Shown: positions 34,935 to 49,097, counted from the first letter of the stretch. The stretch is DNA of 60,000 nt from Nymphaea colorata (GCF_008831285.2 NC_045139.1:7288204-7348203), one strand, 5' to 3'. Notes: a model not told the origin generated them from the letters alone. Numbers and translations are program-made.

Positions 34935-35120
34935 GGTGCAATGAGGCGGGCGTTATAGGCAGCTAATTTTCATTTCAACTTCGTATAACACCAATATACA
35001 AAATGAAGCATAGCAGAAATGTCATCTTGAAACATCAAAAGCAAACTGAAGATCTTGAGGGAAGAAGGGAAGGATAGAGGTTACGGCTTTTAGTTGAGTG
35101 GTATGATAAAATACTCTTTC
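34935..35120 (+). repeat. SINE-like dispersed repeat, copy 8
   Basis: It contains 'gaaacatcaaaagcaaactg', 'atcttgagggaag' and 'gttacggcttttagttg', ending in 'aaaatactc' as copies 1 and 4 do. Confidence 0.45.
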
Positions 35121-35689
35121 TACTCGTTAGAAATAGATTCAACTCTTAATTCAAGTTGGTTTTCTTTTTAGTAGGGTTTTTTGTCAAAGGAAAAAAGAAA
35201 ATGTCATAATTGGGTATAGGCCAAACCAGATGGAATTTTTGATTTTTTTTTAATTTACATAAAATATGAACACATGAAAAACTAATTTAATATAAAGTAT
35301 GCTTTAATTCATGCTTTTTTTATGTGAAATTTCGGTTTTTTCTACTGTCAAAATTTTAATGTTACAAGAGCCGTGCTTTTTTCTATTAATTAAACACATA
35401 TTTAAACTGAAAAACTTAAAATATGTTTCATAGCAATCACTGTTAAATCATATCTATAATTGCACAAAATACCCATAAGCCTGATTTTTGTCAGCCTATC
35501 AAAATTTTAATGTTACAAGAGCTATACTTTTACATTACTAAAATCATATTAAAAACAAAAAATCATTAGCTTAAAATATGTTTCATGTCAATCACTGCCA
35601 AATCATATCAATATGGAACAAAATACCCATATACTCGGTGATCCTTAAATTTTCATTCTTTTAAATAACATTTTCTAGGAGACTCATAT

Positions 35690-35850
35690 GGCCAGGGGAG
35701 GAGGCAATGGCCTTGGCCTCCCTTCAGAAATTTATATGTAAACTTTAAAGATTATAGTTTAACATATATAAAAATATGAGAAAAATTTATGCTCTTGATA
35801 AAATTTTGAAAATATAGTTCGGCCCCTACAACAAAAAATTTCTAACCATG
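35690..35850 (-). repeat. Dispersed AT-rich repeat family B, copy 5 (reversed)
   Basis: Read on the minus strand it gives 'ggttagaaattttttgttg', 'ggggccgaactata', 'aaattttatcaagagc' and 'aggccaaggccattg', the family order. Confidence 0.4.
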
Positions 35851-38253
35851 GCCAACACGAGAGAGAAAGAAAAGAGATAGAGGGAAGAAGGAGAGACAAT
35901 AAGGGGTTAGCCTCCATAATGATACCTTTAATCCCAAGCTTAATATTTTTTAATACAATCAAGATAACACCCTTCAAGACTATAACATGTCAATATATAT
36001 ATATATATATATATATAATTGGAGAATTTGGTAGCGCAGGAAGTGGGAGAAAATGGGGGTCATGGACTTGGGAACATTAGTTTATGTTGACTGGATGCAG
36101 CAGCAGTTGACTTAACCATGGTTAGGTGGTCCGGTTTGGAACCAGCATGTACCATTCTGTTCGGTCTATAAACCGAGACCGGACCAATGTGGGTTGTTTA
36201 ACCGATGTTACTTAGCCGCCAAGCTACCACGTATATTCTATATGGTTGGAACTTTTATATACATATATATTTGAGTTTCTATATGTTCTCTCTCTAAAGT
36301 TGAATATATAATGCATTAGTTGACTTGAACTGAGTGATACATTTGGCAGCGTCCAATATGCCCATCAATGGCTCTCCTTCCTGCGCCACCGACGCTGGTC
36401 CTTGCTTTACGTGCTTTAAAAAAAAAAAAAAGTTCTTCGATATATAATGCTAATTGGATGCGATTTCATAATCCTTTTATTGCTTACCAAGACAAAAGAT
36501 TTGACTTTATATATGTACAGCATGATCTTTAAATTATGCATTTTCGAATATGCCTCCTGTGGTATTTTAATTGATCTTTTAATGCTTTTAAATAAATAAG
36601 TGGATGTTAAGCATCGAAAATACACAAAGTGAGAACAAGTCATGAAGATCTGACGTAGTGAATTTTAAAGCTAGCTAGATGGACAAATTTGAGACTTTTA
36701 ATTTTAAATTTTTTATAAAATTTGATTTATGCATTTGATTTTATTTTTTTTAAATCTTATAAATGCAGATGTATGGTCAGGTAAGGGTTTATGAAAAAAA
36801 TGTTGAAGGTGCAAAATAGAAGTGGGAAGTAAAAATGGCTACATTGGCTCTAAATGTCTACGAGCGTCATGAAGTAATCAATGATATAAATTTAAGGGCT
36901 CATGTGATGTGGAACTAAAATTGCTCTCTTATATCAACATAAAAATAAGTATGTTTTATTAGTCCGTGTGGGCAATTGCCAACACGGTGTCCACACTGCC
37001 ACCGACCCTGTTTGATGGCCGCTGGGAAGGAATCTTTTATCTAGAAAAGTTTTCCTTAGAAGTGAATGTTTTTCCTCCATTCGAGATTCCAACTCTTGTT
37101 TGGTAGCCGAGATAAATTTTCTCAGATAACTTTTTCCCTGTCCGCCATTATGATAAATATGAAACTGTACATTCAAAACTTTGGCGTCTCTTTCTAATTT
37201 GTTTCGTACCGAGTATCCATTCCCAAACCTTTCGTGTGGGTCCCTGTTTGGCTGGAGAGAAACGAGTATGAGCGACGACCTTCGCTGTCATCGATTCTAC
37301 TACCATCCTTACGCGACAGACTAGATTGTCATTAAAGACTTCATTTCCTGCAAAACCAATTACTTCATAGAAATAGATGATCAGTGCATGCACGCTAAAA
37401 CGTACAAATAAGCATGCTGATGCATATACATGCGCACAAAAACACATGTCCACAGACCTCTAATAACTTGCCAAGGTAGCCAATGTATACATATTAAAAG
37501 AATGGCCTTCTCCCAATCTCACCTAAGAATTTAATATATTAATCTTAACCTAAGTCATTGGCTTGACTAGTTAACCCCAGAATAGACTTTGGAGAAAAGA
37601 AGATCTAAATCTATAGTTGTCTTCATCACAGCCTATTAGGAAATATGTATTAAATTAGGTAGTTTTTTTTTTATATTGGTATGAGAACGAATAGTTTAAT
37701 TAACCCCAGTAAAAATTTATGTTAGTAAATGAGTAATGATGATGTATAATTTTATTCTCATGAACATTATGCCGGACTTATGTCTTGTCCCAAAATGCAG
37801 TATTAATTTGACAGCATATCATCTCCTTACTAGGCATCGTTGCAGCCTTAAACTTTAGAGATGCAAATATATTCATATAAAATACAAACTTTTACCAAAA
37901 ATTTCAGCAAATGGCAACTTATACCGTTTGCATGTGATTGTATGCCAAAAAGTAAATTACTTGTGCCATTGCAGCGAGGCCTCATGTCAAAGAGATTATG
38001 AGTTGAGTGGGGCGACTTTTTCGAAAAGCCTAAATGTTTGAAGCTTTGATGAACAGGAAAAGAAATATTGTAATCTTGTGAGGACTACCTGAAGGCTTGA
38101 GTCTCTACAACTCGATGCAGTTGAACAAAAAAAAGTTTTTGGTCTTTACAATATGACAGATGCACTTTTATGATGTTATTTGTTTTGCAGTCATTTGACT
38201 CAGGAAAGTTTACAATTACGCTGGCCATTTCTTTGTTTAGCAACAGTTGAAAC

Positions 38254-38307
38254 TCTCTCTCTCTCTCTCTCTCACATACGCACACACACACACACACACA
38301 CACACAT
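38254..38307. repeat. (CT)n-(CA)n compound microsatellite
   Basis: A CT tract at about 38254-38273 is followed by a CA tract at about 38281-38306. Confidence 0.95.
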
Positions 38308-40819
38308 ATGGCAAGAACATAAGAAAAGTTGCATGAAAATGGTTTGTTTAGGATCGGTTGCTCCTTCCATGATGAACAATTCAAGCAGTTGACAGATGTC
38401 ATTTACGTCGTCACCATCTCAAAATTAGATGAGGAAGGGAATTAAGCTTGGTTGCCAGCTAGTTGCTCGTCTGAACCTTAGTCCATGTGCAGGCGCCCAG
38501 ATCCAGAGAAGATGATTTAACCCTCTAAGTTCCAATTGGATCTAAAAGAAAATCAAATACGCAACGTTGCTGATGAATTGTAGATCTTAGACAGTACACT
38601 GGGTTCATGTTTGTGCGGATACGATCTTTTCATCTGATATATATGGATGCGGTGAGATGATTAAGAGACACAGGTCTAGTTCATGAACATTAATGAATTG
38701 TGGAACTTGGAACAAGCAGCAACATCTTCTTCAGTACCACAAAGCACAGTAAATTCTCAGAAAATCATCTGTCTGAGAGTGCAGAAAACTTAAGCTCACT
38801 TCAAGCAGCAGGAATTGTCACAGGAAGCATATGATCAAGTGATTGGATGGTAAAAAATTTGACCAACAAAAATTCACCCTGTTTCAGATGATATTAGACA
38901 AGATGGGTACCAATCAAATGATCAATAGTAAGAAAAGCCTACGACCCACAATGCAATGATGAGATCGATCGGAAAGAAAATTATGATCTTATTTTACAAA
39001 AATAAGTTCCAAAAACATATTTGGATCAGTACACTACAGTACCATCAAATTGAGTCAGAAAATTGCTTCTCAGCCCAAGGCCACAGGATCATGCCCACAA
39101 CTCTCTCTCCTCTCTTTCTCTATTATGCATGTTTGTTTGGGAGCAGATCTGTATGTGTTTTTTACTTTATTGCTCATACTGGTATTTGATCAGCAACAAT
39201 TTTAAGGAAAATCAGCATTTCCAAAACATCACAAGATTATTCTCTGACAGAAGGAATGCTGTCGAATATTCTAAGTGCATGCACGGGTAACAGATGTGGA
39301 TTTACCAACTTGGCTGTGGATGAATTCAATCTATATATGTAAAAAATCTGCAACAACATATATTATTTATAGGTCGTCCGTGGCAAAAGAAAAAAATTAA
39401 ACTGAACTGGCCCGAGTCTGAACCCCAATAATGATCTTCCCACATGGCTAAGCTGCTTGTAATCAACAGGAGTCATCTCATGGGCCTTAGCCAATGAGTT
39501 AAAGGCAAAGGCAAGCCTAACTTTTACAGGGATTACAAAGTCGACAAAGAAGTTGACAGAAATTGTGATCAGTTTTTAATTTCAAAAGAGATGCTGCTTA
39601 CATACTTAACAGCATGATTGAATACCATGTGCTGTCTCCACTATCCCATTCACCCCCTTTTAAGCTCATCATTGTTCCCAAACTCACTTTTTTAAAAAAA
39701 AAAAAGTTGCCTTGTTCATATCCCAATAAAATATCTTCTAATCATTGTATATGTGGAATCATTAACGTCCGCACGCTATTCCATCACTTAGAGTAAACAA
39801 ATGAGTTTATCTTATGAAATGCAGGATACTTTATTATTAAGGGGACAATACATGCTGATCATATGCATATATAAAAAATAAAAGAAGCTGAAAGCCATAA
39901 AATACTGTTAAATTTTGGATGATATATGTAGCTTCAGATTGATATTATGTTAAGCTCGCTTAATTATCTAAAACCAACATGTAGGAATCTCGATTAATTT
40001 TTCTTTCTGGTCGGCAGAAAAGAAGGAAAGGTCTCTCTAGTTGTTGATAAAAGACTCGGGGATTAAGAAGAACTTTGCTTACGCCAAACAGGTTTGAGCT
40101 GCCATTTATTGAAAATTGGCAGGGTAAACTTTTGTGGGCAGTCTTGGAATCTCAACATGAACTAGTTCTGGCATCTAAGAAAGGGCATAAAAAAAAAAGA
40201 GAATGGATTTATTACTTGATATTACAAGAGAGCTTAAAGTCACCAGTGCAGATCAAATTTTACTTAAATCATGTTTATAATGTTCTAACCTCTTCCCTGC
40301 AAATTGCTTTCTGGATGTTTTGCGTTCCTTTGGTTGTCATCAGAATGCCAACTCTGTTGGACATCTTGAATATTCGAGTGATTGCAATATCTTGCCGGCG
40401 CAATGAAACTGAATGAACATGAATAATAGATAAAATTAGAAAACAGAAATGCAGTACATCGTTGACAGACAATTGTACAAGTTTATAAGAACTCGTAAAT
40501 CTTGTGCTGGAAGGAGCAAACTTAAGCCGATCCGAGTTTGTTAAGAGGTAGAAAGCTACTGTTCTAAAATAATATAACAAGGAGAGGTTGGGCAGTTCAC
40601 AAATCAAGATTAAAATTTGTCGTTATCCAATATGGAAAGTCTAAAAGATTCCTTGTTTTTATTTATTCACATCTCTTTAGAGAGAGAGGGAAACAAAGAC
40701 AGAGAGGTGAAAAATTGATAACAATTATTCAACAAGTGATGAATTTCTAGTAACAATTGTTCTCACAGTGCTGTACTTTTATAACAAAGTGAACCAAGAG
40801 CCTTGGTCGTAACTCCCAA

Positions 40820-41985
40820 TTACAAGAACCCATCAAGGGATTGAACCCCATCTTCCCATGCCGGGAAATAATCCGCGGATTCATCCCATAGTGGCCTCAG
40901 CTCATTTAAAAACGAATCCTCAGACAGGAAACTGTGAAAGGATTCAGGGGCCGATGCTGCTGTTGTTGCTGTTTCTGCTGCTGCCATTGGAAATGAAGTT
41001 GTTGTTGTTGCTGCTGATGTAGATGACTTGGTACTTTCGCTTACATCAGGGTTCTCCCATAACATGCTGTACCTTTGCCAAAAAGCAGCAGTATCATCCA
41101 ATTCGAGCACAGATTCTTGATCCTGGCTGCAGTCACTACCTCCAACGTTGTCTGATTCACTAAGTGTCGCTTTCACATCATTTATTTGAACATTCTGCTT
41201 TTCTCCGCCCTCCCCTTGGATTGGCCTGTGAGTTACAGGGTCCAGGCCTAAAAGTTTGAGTCTTTTCTTGATTCGCGTGTTCCAGTGGTTCTTTATCTCA
41301 TTATCTGTTCTCCCCGGGAAGTGAGACGCAATCTTCGACCACCTGAAAAAATTTGGCATTTGCAAAACTTTTAGCTGGAAAGATCATGAAAGATATAAGG
41401 TCGAAACAAATTTATCTCGGAATATCTTTCAATCCTTTTAACTCTATCATAGAGCAATCACCAAGTGGGGATATCGTATATCCTCTGCTTACAGTACTCT
41501 AGATGGTACATGGAAAGAACATGACATGTCCATGTGGGAATTATAATTTTGAGTTGATCAATGAAGAGACAGAGGTGAATCGTTTTCTAATTGAAGGGAC
41601 AGACCTGTTGCCGAGGCGAGCATGCAATTCAATAATCTGATTTTCTTCGGCCTCTGAGAATGCACCTCTCTTGAGGTCTGGCCTAAGATAGTTGGTCCAT
41701 CTCAGCCTGCAACTCTTTCCACATCTTGACAATCCTGCAAAGGGTCATGCACAGAAATAAATGCAATTAGACCGACTGGCCCTACATAGTCTTTTCGACG
41801 AAATAACACTGTAGTAGGACTAATGAAGATTGCTTATAGGGTTACGAACCAGCAAGCTTCGGAACAAGCCGCCAGCAATGCTGGCCATTACCGAGGATGA
41901 AGTTGATAAGCTTCTTATCTTCCTCGGCCGTCCACGGCCCTCTCTTCAGGCCAACTTTTTCACAACAAGGCTGCCTCCCCATCAT
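40820..41985 (-). CDS. R2R3-MYB transcription factor, three exons
   Basis: This nuclear DNA-binding factor has two MYB repeats. Exons: 41985-41850, 41734-41605 and 41342-40820, all GT-AG and in phase, giving 262 residues. The intron positions after LVPKLAG and inside GNRW are the classic R2R3-MYB ones. R2 has Trp at 18, 38 and 58; R3 has Phe71 in place of the first Trp, then Trp90 and Trp109, the usual plant pattern. The start is [18 protein letters not shown]; the second Met (41982) matches the usual family start. [19 protein letters not shown] closes the domain. The bHLH-interaction signature in R3 is not satisfied. The C-terminal half is acidic and Ser/Thr/Ala-rich (a Thr/Ala run at about residues 200-230) and ends in QSLDGFL, a likely activation region. 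The repeat is closest in style to the MYB20/43/42/85-type clade, but the subgroup is uncertain. Confidence 0.93.
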
Positions 41986-44900
41986 ACCAGAGCGAGCAAG
42001 CAATCAATAGAGATAGAGAGGTGAGAGAGAGACAGAGAGCTTGGGCTTGAGAGAAACAGGGGAAGATAAATGGGCAGGTTCACAATATAAATAAAGATGC
42101 TAACAGGAGAGACGGGTGTGCAAATGATAAGCTTTATATTTTAATCAAAGATGCTGCCAGTTCATTATGCATATAAAAGAAAGAAAGGAAGGAAGGAAGA
42201 AGCAGAAAGATAGGACCAGAATGGGCGTTCCTTCAATCACTTTTTTATTTTGGGGTCCTAAAGCAATTCATTTGAAAAGGATATGAGGTGGGTAGGGTGT
42301 GGAAACCCATGACACAGAGATCAACTTCGGAAACTTCGCCCCACGGCGACAAGGTGATGATATAAAACAGACGCCATTAAAAAAATGGGCATGCTGTGAT
42401 TAGTGGTGGCGGTAAAGGCAAAAGGTCAGTGACTGTGGAAAGGAGATTAATGAAGTGGAAAGGCAATGTTTTTTGGGATATCCAAAAGGGGGATTCCATG
42501 GGGACCCCTGCACATTGATGCAGGCCAGGCCTGCAGTTTTGGCCCTATGCGAGGGCGGAGCATAATAAGAATTTGAGGGGATAGCGCATAGCGATCTCCA
42601 ATGTGCTTTACATGTGAGAGTGATTGGCTTTGATTTTTTCTAATGTATCTTTCTTTTGATCAAGGGGACATGATAATGCTTGATTTGTCTCATTGTGGCT
42701 TCTTTATGTTTCTTCTCCATTGCAGGGAACAAGATAATGGGAATTACGTGGGCAGGAATCTGCCTCTCCCTCTGTTGAAATTGTAGTTGGTAGGTTGCAG
42801 CCTCGCAGCAAAAAAATGAACTCAGGTTGCTGAAATTCTACAAAGAACTCTTATCATTTTGAATTCCACATTGGCGAGGAGTTATACTGTTGGTTTCACG
42901 AGTTTCTTTATTTTTCTTTTCCTTTCATTTTGTTGGAAGATGAAATTATTGAGTGTTTGTGGTACATGTTTACCATATCATGTCCTAGTTGTTGTATAAA
43001 AATCTTCTGGCACCTCGAGCAGACAAGCATTCACGTCTGGAATATGCATTGATCTTGATTGAACACAACAAACGAGATGTCAACGGCTCAGATTCAAAAC
43101 GATTGTACTCTTACCCATTTTTTGCTTTTCCGGATATTCATTCACGTATTTAAATTTGAATTCAGATTCAAACACAAACAAACAAAAAAGGTCATATCCG
43201 ATTGCAAATCCAAATTCTGATTTTACAATATGAATCTGATCTGAATCCGATATTTGGACTCATATTATAATAAGAATCCGATCAGATATTTATGTATATC
43301 CAAATCTGAATATGATGAAACGTCATTTCTTAAATCAGAAACTCAGTTAATTCCTCAATTGGATATTAATTTTTTTTTTCATATCTGATTTTTCAAAATG
43401 GTTCGGTCAAATATCCAATCCAAACCAGATATAATGACATTCATAATTGGCTCCATATGAGAGAGCCATATTTGTTTGATGGTAATATTACATTGTCCAA
43501 CTCTCATGGGGACGTTCCTTCTCATAATTCTGAAGATCATAGGCCCTAGGCACTAAGCTTAAGGTTTCTACGCTAACAACAACAATTGAGAAAATCTTAT
43601 GCAGTTTTTCATGTTACTAAACTTATAAAAAGTGCATGCAGAATTTTGAGATGGCCTTCATTTTGCCTCATGGTTGCATGGTCAGATAGGGAAAAGACAT
43701 GTCTCCAATTCAATTTTCATGGATTCTATGTTCCCGGGTTTTATTGGGGTTGGGTAGGACACCAAGTCAATAGTGCACTAATGCCTACTTTATATATCAT
43801 GGTTAGCATTCCATGCTAGGATGACAAAAGTGGACTTACCAACATACACATGAAAACATATGCACATATATGCCCCCACATACGTAGACACATCCCACAC
43901 ACATGCGCAGGCACACACACACAGACACATGCAACCATTGCAAAAAACGGTGTTGAATTTTTCTTCTCACTTTTGGCAGTACCCAACCAAATTTGGATTC
44001 AACTTACCTGATTGGCTGACCGGAATAATATGCCTCTAGACCGTTAAATTAATAATTTGCTAGAGTTTTACAAGCTTTTGAGGCTTAGGTTATAGTTGGC
44101 AAACTCGTGACTCGAACTTGGATCGAAAAATGACCAGGTCACTAGGTCAGCGAGTTGACTCATCTATTCGATCGAGTTTTAAACTAATCATAATGTAATT
44201 CACTGAACCTAAATCAGGAGTTAGGGCCGAGTTAGAGGCGAGTTGGGTCGAATCTGGCTGAGTCAAGGTGAGTGAGGAACTAGGCGGACCAACCACTTTT
44301 TAGCGGTCCAAACTGACTCGAGTAATTTCTGAGCCAGCCCAATGTAGGTCTTTTTGGGTTTTAGCTTGGCTGCAAATCAAAAGGAAACATGTGAAGGAGG
44401 TCCTCATCTCACACATCACCTCCCAGAATGCTACATCACATGCTTTGTCCAAACATTAGGGGCTTTTTTTTGTTTGAAGCAGTCGAAAGATTGGCGGTGA
44501 CGTGCAAAGGAGCTGCTGATGTAATGAACAAGCTCTTTATCTCTCTCTGTGGGCTTCTTCATAATTGCGTCGGCGCGCGTTTGCAAAGTTGACCATACGT
44601 CAATCATATGACGCATAACTTAAGTTGGTGGATCAGATTTAAGCTACGTTACCTGAACACTCCTATAATGTATGGCACCCTCATGTCACACTTATCTGTT
44701 TTGTTCTTGTCTCGTGTTTGTGTATATTTCTGTATATCTTTTTCTTGTGTGTGTATGTGCGTGTACGCACACGTAAGAAGACGGGAAGGGAGAGAGAAAG
44801 AGAAAAACATACTTATCTTCAACTTTTTTATTATGTTTAACTTGTAAAAACAACAGCAGAACTTAGTCGCAGTACTTCTACCCTTGCATACAGGGTAATG

Positions 44901-46634
44901 ATTCTCACTTTATCATGATTCTCACTTTCACTTTCACACCGGGCTTAGGTGATATTGGTCGGATGGATCCAAACCTTCTCCTTGACAATTTTAGTTGAGT
45001 TCGAAAATGATTAAGAACCAAGGCAAGTCATTTATAAGTCCCTCAAGATTTTTCACAATCTTAAATACAATACTAAAACTTTTGGTACGTTGCAATCTAC
45101 ACTTTTTAAGACACACACATCTGTTTGTATAAGATCTCAAGTCTAAATGTTGAACCTGCTATCATACCATTATAATAACCCGACCCACTCTCTTACCATG
45201 CTCAAACCAAGTCGATAGATCCCAAACTACCCATAAAAGTTTCGTTTCTAACCTGAAAAATATTAGAAGCAACGACAACCAACCACTTAACTACCCTCTT
45301 TATAAATCTCATAAGATTTCTAACATACATGTTTGTGATGTTAAACACGGTGCGTAGAAGACATCTAATAAGAACATTATGGTCTTGAAACACGTTTCTT
45401 GAATATGATCCGAGAACGATATTCTTGTGCTAGAAGCTATACCGTGGCTATAATGCCCAAGAAGCTTTTCATTGTTGAACATGGAATCGACAATTGTAAT
45501 CACATGATATTTTTTATAAAACAAGGACATTGAGTTTTTCATAAGACGTTCTAAAAACAGTATGTTCTTCTAATTGGCAAACGCCCTCTTAGATTTGTAG
45601 AAAAAATAGTGGGCATGAGGGGCACAAGGGAAAAAACAATATTCTTGTTCACCCTGTCTGTTGTGACATTGACATAAGATTTAATCTCATAACTTGGATC
45701 TCAAATTAAAATAAGTAAACAGATGCCTCTAATCATGATCATTCTTATAGATTAGTGTTACTAATTATCCAAGCGGTGCAAGGCATGCTGCTGGCGAATA
45801 GTTGGGTGGGGTTTTCTTGCACGATGCATTATTGATACCGAAATTTTAATTCACCGATGTGCTCCCTTAAGGGGGTGCATGATTTCCGAAAAAGAAAATA
45901 TTATTGAACGAATTTTGGGGTGTCTCCCGGCATAATTAATTAAAATATAAGGATAAGAAAGACATTTATGAAGTACAATAACATTATGAACAGCTAAATT
46001 CAATATAATATTAAATGTTTATACGCTCGATGCGCTTCCATTGTCACGTTCTTTACGTAGTTGATGTGAGCTACGGAGATTTCATTGGCCTTAATAGTTT
46101 TATGCCGAGCAAAATATGTCATGCAGCTCTCACTTCAATTTTTATGGGTAAACTGTGCAGAGTAGTGTATCGTTGTACGACACTCAAGTTAAAAGGTGTA
46201 CGAAGAAAAGATAGCTTTGCTTTTCAGGTGCCACCAACATATACATGCCAACATATGCAATGTAGCAAATCAGTTGTGTTTCATGTTTTTTAGTTTTTTT
46301 TCTTATTTTAAAAAATTAATTTATTTATTTTTTATAAGTTTCTTTTAACATGTTATTAGATATCCTGAGTTTTTGAAATATTTCTATGAGAAAGATTGTC
46401 TAAAATGCAACTTTTCACAATTTTTAACTTTTTATATTTTAATAAAATTTGAATTTCTGAAGAGGAACATGCTTCTCAATTAATGCCTGAGAAGAGGAAC
46501 ATAGGAGACATGTTCCCACATTTATTAAAAGAGTTTTTTTTTTTTTTTCAGGTTTCACTTTTACCCTTATAAGGAGGAGCGTCCTCCATTTCTAAGTAGG
46601 AACATTTTGTTATTTTCCAGCCTATAACACATTG

Positions 46635-46776
46635 TTCCTTGTTAAGGGTCTTATCTTATAATTTGCGCTAATATTCATTAACGATGCCAATATATCCGAT
46701 TTAGATTCCTTGTTAAGGGTCTTATCTTATAATTTGCGCTAATATTCATTAAGGATGCCAATATACCCGATTTAGA
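46635..46776. repeat. 71-bp tandem duplication
   Basis: A 71-base unit starting TTCCTTGTTAAGGGTCTTAT occurs at 46635-46705 and 46706-46776 with two mismatches. It is a recent local duplication at the edge of a degenerate GATTC-type repeat. Confidence 0.92.
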
Positions 46777-48051
46777 GATATCTGAACTATTCCTAAAAAA
46801 ACCAAATGTAAACAAATTTACTATTTACTTAAGAAAACAATCAGATTCAGATTTAAAAAATGACATCGGATTGGATTCAGATTCAAATATACATAAATAT
46901 CCAATCGAAATTAGTTTTATTAAACAAGTATCATATATGCAACACTCTCATTTTTTAAATCGGCAAAATTAGATTCAAAATTTGGATTATGAATGTAAAA
47001 ATCGAATTCAGATAATTTAAAAATCACAAAGGGAGATGAAAAGAAAACAAAAAGCTACTCAGCATTTTCACAATCTGGTTTGGTGTATGAATTTGCACGC
47101 AAGAGTAGCTTTAACCTTATTACTGTGTTTTGCAAGGGAACTACTAACTGAAGAAAAAAATAAAGAATTCTTACTTTGCTTTTGCCTGCAAAAGCCTCTG
47201 TAAGGCGAATGGAGGAACGGATACGCACCTTTCTTTAGACGACGCCCTGAGGTGGCACGAACCTGGTGCAAAATCATCAGTTTATTCGGGTGGAGAAGAT
47301 GCAAAAGGGGGAGTTGAAAGAGACGGCAGATGAACAGAAGTTTTGAGAAGGAAATAAGAAGTTCCCGAGCTTGGAAAAAGGCCTTCCAAGTTCAAATATT
47401 GCATCGAGACAAACAAAATTATTCATGATAGTGCAGAAAGGAAGGCAAATGACAACAGAAATTGTCTTGGTTATGGTCACTTAAGAGAGGTGTTTGAGCG
47501 AAGATTCTAAAAGGAGAGCCCATCCGATTGCGATGAAATGGAGATGGTGGAACTATTGCAGTTTCTCCGTCAGAAATATCAAAGGAGAGTTTGTTCAGAC
47601 AGGTGCAATGCAGTACTGAGGATAGAAAATGGTGCCTCTAGGAGGACATCATTCAAGAAACTGGCAGAGGAAAATCTATTACCATTGAAACTCTTAGAGC
47701 AGACATGGCAGTCAAAATGAAAAAAATCACACGAAAGGAAGAGGCCAATCGTCCAGCAGAATAGAACTTCTGTTTAACTGTTTACGGCAGTTTAAAAGCA
47801 GCAAGATTAACATTGTGCCCAAGTAATAGAACAAGGAATGATCGAGCTTGCTTGCTTCTTTATACAACTACAGAAAAGGGGAGACCAACAAAAACGAATT
47901 TAAAAAGCTTTAGAAAAATCCAGCATCACCCAGAAATTGACCCTACCCAACTAGACCCATGGCCATGGAGGCCCTACTATCATGACCCAGCTTAGTTCCA
48001 CTTCGCGCTCAGGCTTTTGGTCTGGCGGATCCCAACTCGCCTATAGTAGCT

Positions 48052-48154
48052 TCAATGTTAACTTCAAAATCTTCAAGAACCACTAAAATCTGTATATACC
48101 TTTAAAGACTCCTCACAGTCTTTGGTATATGATTAAACTCTCACATTCAGCATC

Positions 48155-48244
<90 letters not shown>

Positions 48245-48470
48245 GTGTGGGGCTCTCCCACCCTGGGCTAGACCTTCTGGCCTGCCAGATTTCAACCAAT
48301 TCCCAAGCAGTTTCTATTTTAACTTTAAAAATGTTAAAAGTCAGGACATATAACCATGTAGCCGACCTTCTTGTTTTTACCTCAAAAAATTTCTCACAAT
48401 CTTGGTACATGACTAAATTCTCATGTTGGTACGGGCACCCAGCCGCCCAAACCAGGCCTAGGCCCTCTCT
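48052..48470. repeat. Degenerate direct repeats around an 84-bp TA tract
   Basis: The TA tract is at about 48157-48240. On its left, 48052-48155 contains 'gttaacttcaaaatcttcaa', 'ctcctcacagtctttggta' and 'tgattaaactctcaca'. On its right, 48310-48430 has the matching order 'tttaactttaaaaatgttaa', 'tctcacaatcttggtacat' and 'gactaaattctcatg'. The segment therefore looks like two diverged units of a repeat about 250 bp long. Confidence 0.5.
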
Positions 48471-48859
48471 AATGCATGCTGGTTGGTTGGCCAGCTTGAG
48501 CATGTCCAAAGCCTGTTTGCCCATCGACTTCGTAGGAACTTCATTTCAATAGATACAACATTGAAAACCAATTCTAAGAGTATTGAGTATCCTGAATAGT
48601 CATCCTTTATTCCAATTTCCAACAAAGTATTTTTTTTTTTAACCGTTTTATACTTTGTAAATTGTGCTTCTAAAAGCTCAACTGATAATAATATAATAAA
48701 CTACATATTAGTAGTTTTATTACTTTTAGAACAAATTTTTATTGATCGTTCGCCGACAACAATAGTCTAACATATCATCAACAAAAGGACTCCGACTTGC
48801 GGCCTCAGTAGGGATGAAGGCAGATGCTGAATAGAAGCTATGCCCAACGTTCTGGCCGG

Positions 48860-48860
<1 letters not shown>

Positions 48861-48890
<30 letters not shown>
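48861..48890. repeat. (GA)n microsatellite
   Basis: An uninterrupted GA tract of about 28-30 bases. Confidence 0.95.
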
Positions 48891-48893
<3 letters not shown>

Positions 48894-49097
48894 ACCAACA
48901 CAAAAATAATAATTTGTATTACAAGAAATATCGTCTCACATATTAAAAAATTACAAAAAATTACATAAAAATCCCTTTAACCACTCCTATCTTATCAAAA
49001 AGCTCTCAGCCCTTTCCTGTACGAAGAGGAAAAATTGGTACAATTAGGCATTTTCTTATGCCATGAAAATTAAAAAAAAAAATCTCATTTCAATTAC

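Larger units (their letters stand above)
27876..40819. other. Gene-poor 13-kb region of dispersed repeats between NBP35 and the MYB gene
   Basis: The first roughly 150 bases hold the NBP35 leader and promoter. From there I recognise a CTCGAG/ACTCGA-rich stretch (29100-29410), a Tourist-like MITE candidate (29694-29915), GATTC-rich degenerate repeat (30780-31080), a possible hAT transposase remnant (31489-31590) and SINE-like copies at 31655-31865, 33065-33440 and 34935-35120. A reversed family B repeat lies at 35690-35850 and microsatellites at 35995-36016 and 38254-38307. Fragments reading 'tgggcaactgcccacacc' occur near 31110, 34165 and 36965. No intact gene was recognised. Confidence 0.55.
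41986..49097. other. Intergenic region upstream of the MYB gene
   Basis: The first several hundred bases are the presumed MYB promoter and leader (CT/GA-rich, with TATTTATATTG-like AT stretches on the minus strand near 42090). Further on are GATTC-rich degenerate repeats (43040-43460, 46780-47010), a loose ACTCGA-type repeat (44100-44340), a 71-bp tandem duplication (46635-46776), a long TA tract inside degenerate direct repeats (48050-48470) and a GA tract (48861-48890). The 60-codon ORF at 47538-47720 has no recognisable family. Confidence 0.5.

Noticed and set aside
36934-37453. Two adjacent minus-strand ORFs (80 and 101 codons)
   Set aside because: They lie in different frames with no shared family or splice logic, and one end overlaps a dispersed repeat word ('gtgtgggcaattgcc').
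47538-47720. 60-codon plus-strand ORF
   Set aside because: Short, with no recognisable motif, and no linked exons found.
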